A stretch of DNA of 64,000 nucleotides from Olsenella sp. kh2p3 (GTDB lineage: Bacteria > Actinomycetota > Coriobacteriia > Coriobacteriales > Atopobiaceae). Under the pieces are notes generated by a model, which did not search any database, was not told the DNA's origin, and saw nothing but the letters and a program-made list of their open reading frames with translations. The position numbers and the translations under genes were made by a program. The stretch spans positions 1 to 64,000 of the forward strand of contig FPKD01000005.1 of NCBI GenBank assembly GCA_900119625.1. The letters run 5' to 3'. Positions 55,152-63,976 of the stretch are shown piece after piece; positions within the stretch are counted from its first letter, which is position 1; each line of letters begins with the position of its first letter.

Positions 55152-56249
55152 ATGGCGTTTGAGCTGCCGGTCTATCACCACCCCGATTTCTCCGCGCTCG
55201 GCTTGGACGACGCGCCAAACGTGAGGTGGGCTACCGTCGAGCAGGATGGCGTGATACCCGAGGGCTTCCATAGCACGTCAATGTACCCGGAATACTTCAA
55301 GATTGATGGCAGCTGGAAGCTGGCCGCCTCTTCTCGCATGGATGCCTGTATCGTTCTCCGGGCCGACGGCACCCTCCATGTGGTCACGGGCCGTCACCTC
55401 AAGCAGGGGGAGCTGGTTGCGCTGGGACGCAGCGAGGACGGCTCCGAGGGAATCTACGTCCACGCGGACGGTTTCGAGGACCCCTCCGCATCCAATGGCG
55501 AGAAGTTCTCCTTCCGCCAGGGCCGAAGCCGCGAAACCGCCTACACCCGCGACTACGACGACCTTATCGAGCTGCTGAGGTACGAACGCGATCACGGGTT
55601 CATCGAATGGGTGATGGGACCGGCGTTTGCGTTCGACGCGGACTCTCGCCACGCCATGCAGCGACTGGTGGAGGAGGGCTACGTCCACGCGCTCTCAGGC
55701 GGCAATGCGCTGGCCACGCATGACCTCGAGGGCGCCATGTTCCACACGGCGCTTGGCCAGGACATCCGCACGCAGCAGAGCATGCCAAATGGGCACTACA
55801 ACCACCTGGACACCATCAACCGCGTGCGACGGTCTGGCTCCATCGCGCAGTTTGTGGATGACTACGACCTGCGCGACGGCATCATGTACGCATGCGTGAA
55901 GAAGAACGTTCCCTTCCTGCTCGCGGGGTCGATTCGCGACGACGGACCGCTGCCCGAGACCATCGCGGACGTGTACGAGTCCCAGCACCAGATTCGGGTG
56001 CTCGCGCGCAAGGCCACGACCGTGATCTGCATGGCCACGATGCTGCACACGATCGCGACCGGCAACATTACGCCCAGCTACCACGTCAATGATGACGGAA
56101 CCGTGCGGCCGGTCTACATCTATGCCGTCGACGCTTCGGAGTTTGTCGTCAACAAGCTGCACGACCGCGGGAGTCTCTCGGCCAAGACGATCGTCACCAA
56201 CGTGCAGGACTTCATCTTCATCGTGGCCAAGGGCCTTGGCGTGATCTAG
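55152..56249 (+). CDS. Ornithine cyclodeaminase-like protein (LOR/SDH, ArgZ/AgrE C-terminal type)
   Basis: A 365-residue protein resembling the C-terminal enzyme part of the LOR/SDH-ArgZ group: GPAFAFDADSRHAMQRLVEEGYVHALSGGNALATHDLE, GHYNHLDTINRVRRSGSI and VDASEFVVNKLHDRG. Related proteins are NAD-dependent ornithine cyclodeaminases. The N-terminal guanidino-group module of full-length ArgZ is absent. Start at 55152 (MAFELPVYHHP) behind AGGAGC. Substrate is inferred. Confidence 0.7.
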   Translation: MAFELPVYHHPDFSALGLDDAPNVRWATVEQDGVIPEGFHSTSMYPEYFKIDGSWKLAASSRMDACIVLRADGTLHVVTGRHLKQGELVALGRSEDGSEGIYVHADGFEDPSASNGEKFSFRQGRSRETAYTRDYDDLIELLRYERDHGFIEWVMGPAFAFDADSRHAMQRLVEEGYVHALSGGNALATHDLEGAMFHTALGQDIRTQQSMPNGHYNHLDTINRVRRSGSIAQFVDDYDLRDGIMYACVKKNVPFLLAGSIRDDGPLPETIADVYESQHQIRVLARKATTVICMATMLHTIATGNITPSYHVNDDGTVRPVYIYAVDASEFVVNKLHDRGSLSAKTIVTNVQDFIFIVAKGLGVI

Positions 56250-56300
56250 CGGCTGCGCGGGCTGCGGTCGCTCGGATGCGGTCGCTCGGGCTGCGGTCGC

Positions 56301-57509
56301 CTAGAGCACAATCTCGACGGTGTGGTCCCCGATTGCCTGGCGCGGCGCCGAGTACTCCTGCGCCATGAATTGCCGCATGTACTCGACGCCAGGCTTCCAG
56401 TCGAGCAGTGCCCAGATCAGGAGTTGTCGCCTGTCACAGACGGCGGGGGAGTCGAACGCTTTCCAGCACAGGGAGAAATCCCGGTCAGAGAAACGCTCGG
56501 CAGCGCGAATGACCTGTTGCATGAGGGTGTCGAGGCCATAGCGGACGAACAGGTCTTCCATCGTGGCATTGACGATGACCAAGCCTCGCGACGCAAGCTC
56601 TCGCGTCCGGCGCAAGTCGTCGACGTACTTCTCGCGAACCTGGTTTTTCTCGTGAGCGACCTCATCCTGGAAAAGCACGCTGCCGGGATTCTCGGCCGCC
56701 ACAGTGGCGGCTGCGACAATGCGGTCCAGTTCAAGGTGGCCGCCGCCTTCATAGTTGATGCCAACGGGCGTCTTTGGTACCAGCATGTCCGGCACTCGCG
56801 ACCCCTTCTCGTGGCATATGGCGTGGCCGCCACCTGCGTCTGACCGCTCGTTCAGGGTGAGCCTGCCAAGGCCGTATCCCAGGTTCTCAATTGGAAGGGC
56901 TGCCATGGCAGCAATGAGCGATTCCGTGGGCGACCACGAATTGTCTGATACATACTTTATGCATTCCCTTGCAGCGCAGAGTCCTGGAATGCCGTGACAT
57001 CGCGCTATGAAGTTCTCGATTTTCTCGACAGTCGTAAGCGGCGACACCCCGTAGGTGATCGGGCCGAGCCTTGGGGCGCCTGCGTCACGCGAGTATTTTC
57101 CGGTGAGCTCGTAGCCGAGAAGAACCAGCACCTGCGGAATCATCACGGTTGCGAGCTCGACAAACAGCAGCTCGGGCGATGCGATTTGGATTCCGTGGCC
57201 AATGTCCAGGAATGCGTCATCAGGAAGTCCCGCCGAGTAGATGGTGGACGAGAAGAACCTCGCACGGATGCGATTGGCATCAGTCGGGACGGCAACGTGA
57301 AGTGGCGCTCGCTGGCTTGGCTGGGGTAGGCCCAACCAGTCAAGGTGGGCGGTTGCTGGTGACCAGCGCTTCTTGCCATCCGGGCGCTGGGGTGAGCGGA
57401 GAGAGACTCTTGCCATGTAGTTGATAGCCCGATTGACCTGCGGTGCCTTTCCGCATCTGATTGCCCTGATTGCTTGAAGCGCAGATTGTTTGTTAAGCGA
57501 CAGCTGCAT
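56301..57509 (-). CDS. Second orphan AbiEi/DUF559-like nuclease-fold protein
   Basis: A 402-residue protein sharing the plan of the 19744-20862 gene. Shared marks are ASPELLFVELA, SPTESLIAAMAALPIENLGYGL and a C-terminal core RVPDMLVPKTPVGINYEGGG with Asp241, Glu254 and His258, followed by DDLRRTRELASRGLVIVNATMEDLF. The usual EYD is changed to NYEGG, so catalysis may differ. No adjacent toxin. Upstream lies a 428-base gap and then the second array of 69-nt palindromes. Confidence 0.58.
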   Translation of the reverse strand: MQLSLNKQSALQAIRAIRCGKAPQVNRAINYMARVSLRSPQRPDGKKRWSPATAHLDWLGLPQPSQRAPLHVAVPTDANRIRARFFSSTIYSAGLPDDAFLDIGHGIQIASPELLFVELATVMIPQVLVLLGYELTGKYSRDAGAPRLGPITYGVSPLTTVEKIENFIARCHGIPGLCAARECIKYVSDNSWSPTESLIAAMAALPIENLGYGLGRLTLNERSDAGGGHAICHEKGSRVPDMLVPKTPVGINYEGGGHLELDRIVAAATVAAENPGSVLFQDEVAHEKNQVREKYVDDLRRTRELASRGLVIVNATMEDLFVRYGLDTLMQQVIRAAERFSDRDFSLCWKAFDSPAVCDRRQLLIWALLDWKPGVEYMRQFMAQEYSAPRQAIGDHTVEIVL

Positions 57510-57937
57510 GGTTCACCCGCCCCCCAGTCGATTGGTGGCGAGTAGTTTACAGAGGAGCGGCAGCCGAGAAGCACTAATAATCAATGAATATTACGCTGAG
57601 AATATGCATTGTCACCTCATGTCACCTTGGGTCGCGCTTTACCGCATTCTCGCCGGGTTATTTATGCTCGCGCGGGCCCAAAAACCTTGGTTTCCTCTCT
57701 TTTTCGAGTGATCTGATTGTGCTGCCGCATGCCGCAGGTAGTTTTCTGACAAGAATCATTCGAGGTTCTGACCAAAATCTGTCAGGAATGGCAGGCTCTG
57801 CTCGCGTGCAAAAATGTATACAAAAGTTTCAACTGCTTTCTTCAGTGGCTCGGCCGCGACCTCGCTTCATTGGCGCCCCGGCTCGACCGTGCGCCCGGCC
57901 CTCCCCGCGCGCAGCCCTCCCACGCGCTCCAGCCGTT
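57510..57937. other. Gene-free stretch, AT-richer
   Basis: No convincing gene. It is richer in A and T than its surroundings, with an imperfect inverted repeat around TTTTCTGACA...TGTCAGG (about 57742-57785) and AATGTATACAAAAG near 57812. It presumably holds the promoter of the minus-strand gene starting at 57509. Confidence 0.5.
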
Positions 57938-58203
57938 GTTACCGGCTCGTTGGTGGCTGTGGCTGTCAACTGGTCAAATGTGCGCGCTGCATGACGGGCC
58001 GGTAACAAGGGGTATTCTGGCAGCCGGTAACTCGGAAGCTTGTTACCGGCACAATTGACCTGGCGGCTGGCAACTGGGGAAATGCTCGGATTGCTTGTCG
58101 TGCCGGTAACAAGGGCCTTGCGGCCGGACCCGTTGTTACCGGCCCGTCTCGGTGCTTGGACATTTCCGCAGATGAGACGTGATGAACGCCACGTGCCGGT
58201 AAC
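57938..58203. repeat. Second array of three 69-nt palindromes (GTTACCGGC family)
   Basis: Copies at 57938-58006, 58042-58110 and 58135-58203. The last two are again at 93-nt spacing; the first gap is 11 nt longer and contains an extra GCCGGTAAC. Loops of copies 1 and 2 have TCAACTGGTCAAATG and GGCAACTGGGGAAATG, near those of other families. Confidence 0.85.
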
Positions 58204-58350
58204 AACGAGATGCCCCCGGTGCCAGGAATGGTGTCGGAACCAGACACGGACCAGTGACATGGTCTTCAACAGCGGTGCCTTCGACAGTGCGTCTACCCAT
58301 TGTGGAGCGCGTGTGACACTCGTGCCATGACAAGCACGCCGAGAAATAAC

Positions 58351-58403
58351 TACTCACACTGTGCAATACTTCACAAGGCGTGAAATAGTACTCACTGTGT
58401 GAA
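58351..58403. promoter_or_regulatory. Candidate TetR operator region
   Basis: Direct repeats TACTCACACTGTG (58351) and TACTCACTGTGTG (58389), 38 bases apart, flank the palindrome TTCACAAGGCGTGAA (58370-58384). The region ends about 18 bases before the TetR start, a position fit for autoregulation. Confidence 0.5.
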
Positions 58404-58420
58404 GAAATGGGGGCCAGGGC

Positions 58421-59143
58421 TTGAGCCAAACCGTCAGCGTCGCCGCGCCGGCCGCAAGCGCAGAGGACACCCCGCAGGTCACGGACCGTCGCACGCGTCG
58501 CACGCGCCTCGCGCTCCGGGACGCGCTCGCGGAGGAGATAGCCGCCACGGGCGACCTTTCCCGCGTCACGGTGACTGCCGTGACCAGCCGCGCCGGAGTC
58601 ACACGTCGCACGTTCTACTCGCACTACAAGGACATCCCGGACCTCGTGAACTGCATCGAGAAGGAAACGGTCACGGAGCTTCGCCCCCTCGTGGCGCAGC
58701 TCTCCCAGGTGCACCTCGACGAGCTCGCGGATGCCATCAACCACCAGGAGCCCTGCCCGGGCTCGCAGGAGATTCTCTCCTACTTCAAGGAGCGCGGCTC
58801 GTACCTGCGTCCGCTTCTGGGCGAGGGCGGCGACCCGGCCTTCTCGCAGCGCATCCGCTCCATGGTCCACGAGGTCGTGGCCGGCCGCGCGCTCGACGGC
58901 ATCGACCTGCGCGCCGTGGGCGCCTTCTTTGACTACTACCTCACCTTTGCGATATCTGCCGAGGTCGGCGTGCTCCTGCGCTGGCTCGAGGGCGGCATGC
59001 GCGAGAGCGTGCGCACCATGGCACGCATCATGACCGCCCTCATGTTCGTGCGCCCCGGCGACCTGTACGACAGCCCCATAGAGCTCGACCTACCCAGCTT
59101 TGCGCTGGCAGTCATGCTTCCCGACGAGGAGGACAACAACTGA
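58421..59143 (+). CDS. TetR/AcrR-family regulator
   Basis: A 240-residue regulator with TTG start at 58421. HTH region about 25-75 (RVTVTAVTSRAGVTRRTFYSHYKDIPDLV). The C-terminal ligand domain is not assigned. Its stop overlaps the giant activase gene start (TGATG), so both form one unit and the regulator probably controls that gene. Confidence 0.85.
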   Translation: MSQTVSVAAPAASAEDTPQVTDRRTRRTRLALRDALAEEIAATGDLSRVTVTAVTSRAGVTRRTFYSHYKDIPDLVNCIEKETVTELRPLVAQLSQVHLDELADAINHQEPCPGSQEILSYFKERGSYLRPLLGEGGDPAFSQRIRSMVHEVVAGRALDGIDLRAVGAFFDYYLTFAISAEVGVLLRWLEGGMRESVRTMARIMTALMFVRPGDLYDSPIELDLPSFALAVMLPDEEDNN

Positions 59144-62100
59144 TGACCGAGAACAACGCAACTGCCGAGCCGCTCGAGCTCACCGAGAACGGCGCGGAGC
59201 TCTACCCCGCAACGCCGCAGGACTTCACCGGCGCCGACCTGCGCCTGGGCATCGACGTGGGCTCGACCACGGTCAAGCTTGCCGTCATCGACGCCTCGGG
59301 GAACCTGGTCTACGCCAACTACGAGCGCCACCACACCGACATCCGCGCCACGGCCAAGGAGCTCTTCGCGGGCGCCCAGCGCGTGGTGGGCAACGTCCCC
59401 ATGCGCGTCTCGATCACCGGCTCCGGTGGCATGCTGCTTGCCAAGTGGCTCGACCTCGAGTTTGTCCAGGAGGTCATCGCCTCCAAGCGCGCCGTGGAGA
59501 CCCTCATCCCCCAGACCGACGTCGCCATCGAGCTTGGCGGCGAGGACGCCAAGATCATCTACTTCGACAACGGCATTGAGCAGCGCATGAACGGCACCTG
59601 TGCCGGTGGCACGGGCGCCTTCATCGACCAGATGGCAACCCTGCTCAAGACCGACGCCATGGGCCTGAACGAGCTGGCCAAGGGCGCCACACAGATCCAC
59701 CCCATCGCCAGCCGCTGCGGCGTCTTTGCCAAGTCCGACGTCCAGCCGCTGCTCAACGAGGGCGCCCGCCCCGAGGATGTGGCCGCCTCGATCTTCCAGG
59801 CCGTGGTCACGCAGACCGTCTCGGGCCTGGCATGCGGCCACCCCATCAAGGGCTACGTGGCCTTCCTCGGCGGGCCCCTCCAGTACCTCTCCGAGCTGCG
59901 CCGCCGCTTCTACATAACGCTCGACCTCGACGAGGAGCACCGCGTGGTTCCCACTAACGCGCACCTCTTCGTGGCCACCGGCGCCGCGCTGGCGGGCGAG
60001 TCCGAGAAGCGCGTGTCCTTTGCCGAGGTCATCCACTCGCTCGAGCAGCTGAGGGACGTCCAGGGCTCCGAGGTCCAGCGCCTGGACCCGCTCTTTGCCA
60101 CCGAGGAGGACTACAAGGAGTTCAAGGAGCGCCACAACAAGGAGGTCGTGCCCAAGGGCGACCTGGCCAGCCACCGCGGCCGCGTCTTCATCGGCATCGA
60201 CGCCGGCTCCACCACCATGAAGTGCGCCGTGGTGGGCGAGGACGGCGAGCTTCTCTACACCTGGTACGGCAACAACAACGGCGACGTCCTGGGCACCGCG
60301 CGCCACATCATGGACGGCATCTACGACGCCATGCCCGAGGGCACGACCATCGGCCACGTGACTACCACGGGCTACGGCGAGGGCATCCTCATCGAGGCCC
60401 TGCGCGCGGACTCCGGCGAGATCGAGACCGTCGCCCACCTGCGCGGTGCGAAGGCCTTCGTCCCCGGCGTCGAGTTCATTCTCGACATCGGCGGCCAGGA
60501 CATGAAGTGCCTCCAGGTGCGCAACGGCGTCATCGAGCACATCATGCTCAACGAGGCCTGCTCCTCGGGCTGCGGGTCGTTCATCGAGAGCTTCGCCAAG
60601 TCCATGGACATGACCGTCCAGGAGTTCGCGAAGGTCGCCGTGACCGCAAAGGCCCCCGTGGACCTGGGCAGCCGCTGCACCGTCTTCATGAACTCCCGCG
60701 TCAAGCAGGCGCAGAAGGAGGGCGCGACCATCGGCGACGTGGCCGCGGGCCTCTCGTACTCCGTGATCAAGAACGCCCTCTTCAAGGTAATCAAGCTGCG
60801 TGACTTTGACGAGATTGGCACGTACTGCGTGGTCCAGGGCGGCACCTTCATGAGCGACGCCACCCTGCGCGCCTTCGAGCTGCTCACCGGCCGCCAGGTC
60901 ATCCGTCCCGACATCGCCGGCTGCATGGGCGCCTACGGCGCGGCGCTTCTCGCCCGCGACCGCGCGGGCGCCACGGGAACCTCGACGGTCCTCTCGCGCG
61001 AGGACATCGACAACCTCAAGGTCAAGCACACCAACGTCCACTGCGGGCGCTGCGCCAACAACTGCCTGCTCACGATCAACGACTTTGGCGGCGGCCACCG
61101 CTTCATCACGGGTAACCGCTGCGAGAAGGGCGCCGGTCGCTCGGGCAAGACCAAAAACGACGCCCCCAACCTCTTCGAGTTCAAGAACAAGCTGCTGTTC
61201 GATCGTCCCTGCCTGGACGCCGAGACGGCGCCGCGCGGAACGGTGGGCATCCCCCGCGCGCTCAACATGTACGAGAACTACCCCTTCTGGCACGCGTTCT
61301 TCACCAAGCTGGGCTTCTCGGTGATGATCTCTGACCAGACGTCCTCGAAGACCTACGACGCCGGCATCGAGTCCATGCCCTCCGAGTCCGCCTGCTACCC
61401 GGCAAAGCTGAGCCACGGTCACATCATGAACCTCCTTGCCAAGGACCCGGACTTCATCTGGATGCCCTGCATCCGCTGGGAGCGCAAGGAGGACGACACC
61501 GCCACCAACCACTACAACTGCCCGATCGTGATGAGCTACCCGCAGGCGCTGGGCCTGAACGTTGACGAGCTCTCGGATCCCAGCGTGGAGTACCTGGCGC
61601 CCTTCGTGCCGTATGACGACAAGCGCGAGCTCAAGCGCCGGCTGTACGAGCTCATCTCGGTCCAGCGCGAGCAGGACGCCGCCAAGGGCAAGGGACGCTT
61701 CCGCGGTCCGCACATCACGCGCGCCGAGGTCGACGAGGCCGTGAACGTTGCCTGGCAGGCCGACATCGACTTCAAGAACGCCATGCACCGCGCAGGCGAC
61801 GAGGCCCTGGCCTGGATGGAGGAGCACAACGCCCACGGCATCGTGCTGGCGGGGCGCCCCTACCACAACGACCCCGAGATCAACCACGCCATCCCCGAGC
61901 TGGTGCACTCGTTTGGCTTCGCGGTTCTCACCGAGGACTCGGTGTCGCACAAGATGAGCCCCGAGCGCCCCATCCGCGTGGTTGACCAGTGGATGTTCCA
62001 CAGCCGCCTCTACCGCGCCGCTCGCTTTGTGGCCACCCGCAACGACCTCGACCTCATCCAGCTCTTCTCGTTTGGCTGCGGCCTGGACGCCCTCACCACC

Positions 62101-63831
62101 GACCAGGTCCAGGAGATTCTCGAGGCATCCGGCAAGATTTACACGGTGCTCAAGATCGACCAGGTCTCCAACCTGGGCGCCGCCCGCATCCGCATCCGCT
62201 CGTTGATGGCGGCCCTGAAGGAGCAGAAGGAGCAGCTCGAGGAGAAGACCGCCGAGGGCGAGGCCAAGGAGGTCGAGCCCGTGGGCGTGCACCTGGCCGA
62301 CGGCTCGCTCGAGCGCGCCCGCAAGACCGACCTCTCGCGCCGCACGCCCGTCTACCGCGAGGCCAAGAGCGCGGCCTTCCAGAAGGTGCGCTACACCAAG
62401 GAGATGCAGGACGCGCACTACACCATCCTTGCGCCGCAGATGAGCCCCGTGCACTTCGAGCTGGCCGAGGCGGTCCTTCGTGACTACGGCTACAACCTGG
62501 TGCTTCTCCCCTCCGTCGACCAGGGCGCCGTGGACGCCGGCCTGAAGTACGTGAACAACGACATCTGCTACCCCTCCATCCTCACGGTGGGGCAGATCAT
62601 GGAGGCCATCGAGAGCGGCAAGTACGACCTCTCGCACACGGCCGTCCTCATCTCCCAGACGGGCGGCGGCTGCCGAGCCACCAACTACATCGCCCTCATC
62701 CGCAAGGCCCTGCGCGAGAGCGGCCACCCCAACATCCCCGTGATCTCGATCAATATGGCCACGGGGCTGGACGAGGACAACCCCGGCTGGTCCATCAAGG
62801 ATCCGGCCCTTCTCACCAAGGCGATCTACATCCTGCTCTACGGCGACCTCATGATGCAGTGCGTCTACCGCACGCGTCCGTACGAGGCCGAGAAGGGCTC
62901 GGTCGACGCGCTGCACGACAAGTACATGGCCCGCATGAAGGCGGCCGTGCACACGCTCAACAAGCGCAGCTTCGAGGAGATCTGCCAGGAGACCATCACG
63001 GCCTTCGACCAGATCCCGCTGGTGAACGACCGCTCCAAGCCGCGCGTTGGCGTGGTGGGCGAGATTCTCGTCAAGTTCCACCCCACGGCCAACAACCAGC
63101 TGGTCAAGGTCATCGAGGCGGAGGGCTGCGAGGCCAACGTGCCCGGGCTTGTCGACTTCTTCCTCTTTGGCCTCACGAGCCCCATCAACATGAAGGGTGA
63201 GCTTGGCTCCAAGGCGTCCAAGCGCCTCACGCACATGGCGGGCATCAAGCTCATCGAGGCCGCCCGCAAGCCCATGGACCGCATGCTCGCGCAGTCCTCG
63301 CGCTTCGAGCCCTACGAGGACATCTTCGAGCTTGCCGACAAGGCCGAGCAGGTCCTCTCGCTCTGCAACACCATGGGCGAGGGATGGCTCCTCACGGCCG
63401 AGATGGTCGACCTCATCGAGCACGGCACTCCCAACATCGTGTGCGCGCAGCCCTTCGCCTGCCTGCCCAACCACGTGGTCGGCAAGTCCGTGATCAAGCG
63501 TCTGCGCCAGATGCACCCCGAGAGCAACATCGTGGCCGTGGACTACGACCCCGGCGCGTCCGAGGTGAACCAGCTCAACCGCATCAAGCTCATGATCAGC
63601 GTGGCCAAGGAGAACTACCGCAACGACCACGGGCGCGGGTTCCGCCTGGAGAACCCCAACGACCCAACGGTGAACGACGCCGTGGCGCCCTACGTGGATG
63701 AGTCGCGCTACCACCACGACTCCATCGTGAACGAGGGCGGCGTGGGCCACGGCGTGCCGGCGATCCACCTCTCGGACGAGCAGCTCGCCCAGATCGAGGA
63801 CGCAAAGCGCCGCGCTGGCGTGATCAAGTAG
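59143..63831 (+). CDS. Giant BadF/HgdC-type activase with dehydratase-like C-terminal part
   Basis: A 1562-residue protein. Two BadF/BadG/HgdC ATPase domains come first: GIDVGSTTVKLAVIDASG (36) with CAGGTGAFIDQMA, and GIDAGSTTMKCAVVGEDG (351) with EACSSGCGSFIESF (472), where Cys residues would hold a bridging [4Fe-4S]. Then CGRCANNC (about 634), a DUF2229 region (RALNMYENYPFWHAFF, ESACYPAKLSHGH), and a C-terminal part related to 2-hydroxyacyl-CoA dehydratase subunits (CYPSILTVGQIMEAI, QTGGGCRATNYI). In classic systems the activase drives electrons into a separate dehydratase; here both kinds of module are on one chain, as in other anaerobes. The substrate is unknown. No CoA-transferase or dehydratase subunits lie near. 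Confidence 0.85.
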   Translation: MTENNATAEPLELTENGAELYPATPQDFTGADLRLGIDVGSTTVKLAVIDASGNLVYANYERHHTDIRATAKELFAGAQRVVGNVPMRVSITGSGGMLLAKWLDLEFVQEVIASKRAVETLIPQTDVAIELGGEDAKIIYFDNGIEQRMNGTCAGGTGAFIDQMATLLKTDAMGLNELAKGATQIHPIASRCGVFAKSDVQPLLNEGARPEDVAASIFQAVVTQTVSGLACGHPIKGYVAFLGGPLQYLSELRRRFYITLDLDEEHRVVPTNAHLFVATGAALAGESEKRVSFAEVIHSLEQLRDVQGSEVQRLDPLFATEEDYKEFKERHNKEVVPKGDLASHRGRVFIGIDAGSTTMKCAVVGEDGELLYTWYGNNNGDVLGTARHIMDGIYDAMPEGTTIGHVTTTGYGEGILIEALRADSGEIETVAHLRGAKAFVPGVEFILDIGGQDMKCLQVRNGVIEHIMLNEACSSGCGSFIESFAKSMDMTVQEFAKVAVTAKAPVDLGSRCTVFMNSRVKQAQKEGATIGDVAAGLSYSVIKNALFKVIKLRDFDEIGTYCVVQGGTFMSDATLRAFELLTGRQVIRPDIAGCMGAYGAALLARDRAGATGTSTVLSREDIDNLKVKHTNVHCGRCANNCLLTINDFGGGHRFITGNRCEKGAGRSGKTKNDAPNLFEFKNKLLFDRPCLDAETAPRGTVGIPRALNMYENYPFWHAFFTKLGFSVMISDQTSSKTYDAGIESMPSESACYPAKLSHGHIMNLLAKDPDFIWMPCIRWERKEDDTATNHYNCPIVMSYPQALGLNVDELSDPSVEYLAPFVPYDDKRELKRRLYELISVQREQDAAKGKGRFRGPHITRAEVDEAVNVAWQADIDFKNAMHRAGDEALAWMEEHNAHGIVLAGRPYHNDPEINHAIPELVHSFGFAVLTEDSVSHKMSPERPIRVVDQWMFHSRLYRAARFVATRNDLDLIQLFSFGCGLDALTTDQVQEILEASGKIYTVLKIDQVSNLGAARIRIRSLMAALKEQKEQLEEKTAEGEAKEVEPVGVHLADGSLERARKTDLSRRTPVYREAKSAAFQKVRYTKEMQDAHYTILAPQMSPVHFELAEAVLRDYGYNLVLLPSVDQGAVDAGLKYVNNDICYPSILTVGQIMEAIESGKYDLSHTAVLISQTGGGCRATNYIALIRKALRESGHPNIPVISINMATGLDEDNPGWSIKDPALLTKAIYILLYGDLMMQCVYRTRPYEAEKGSVDALHDKYMARMKAAVHTLNKRSFEEICQETITAFDQIPLVNDRSKPRVGVVGEILVKFHPTANNQLVKVIEAEGCEANVPGLVDFFLFGLTSPINMKGELGSKASKRLTHMAGIKLIEAARKPMDRMLAQSSRFEPYEDIFELADKAEQVLSLCNTMGEGWLLTAEMVDLIEHGTPNIVCAQPFACLPNHVVGKSVIKRLRQMHPESNIVAVDYDPGASEVNQLNRIKLMISVAKENYRNDHGRGFRLENPNDPTVNDAVAPYVDESRYHHDSIVNEGGVGHGVPAIHLSDEQLAQIEDAKRRAGVIK

Positions 63832-63840
63832 GGGGGCAGC

Positions 63841-63874
63841 GCGGGCGGCGGGCATTCCGTCGCCCGCGTTTTTT
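63841..63874 (+). terminator. Rho-independent terminator after the giant gene
   Basis: GCGGGCG (63841-63847) pairs with CGCCCGC (63861-63867), followed by G and six T (63869-63874). Confidence 0.85.
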
Positions 63875-63904
63875 CTCGCGCGGGGCGCTTGAGCCTATCG
63901 AGCG

Positions 63905-63976
63905 GCGCCACACAATCGGGCCCGTACCTGTATCCCGCACAGGTCGATACAAGTTCGCGTGCCGAATGTGTAGCGC
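63905..63976 (-). repeat. 72-nt palindromic repeat, copy 2
   Basis: Inverted copy of 10594-10665 with the same length; arms GCGCCACACAATCGG and CCGAATGTGTAGCGC, and CAGGTCGATACA in the loop. Confidence 0.75.

Noticed and set aside
51836..58203. Integron attC sites
   Set aside because: The ends GTTACCG...CGGTAAC do not fit the GTTRRRY/RYYYAAC rule, there are no cassettes between copies and no integrase is seen.
58936..63855. 1639-codon open frame on the minus strand over the giant gene
   Set aside because: Antisense shadow; rich in Leu/Val/His/Gly repeats typical of reversed GC-rich codons, no start context and the sense protein has clear motifs.
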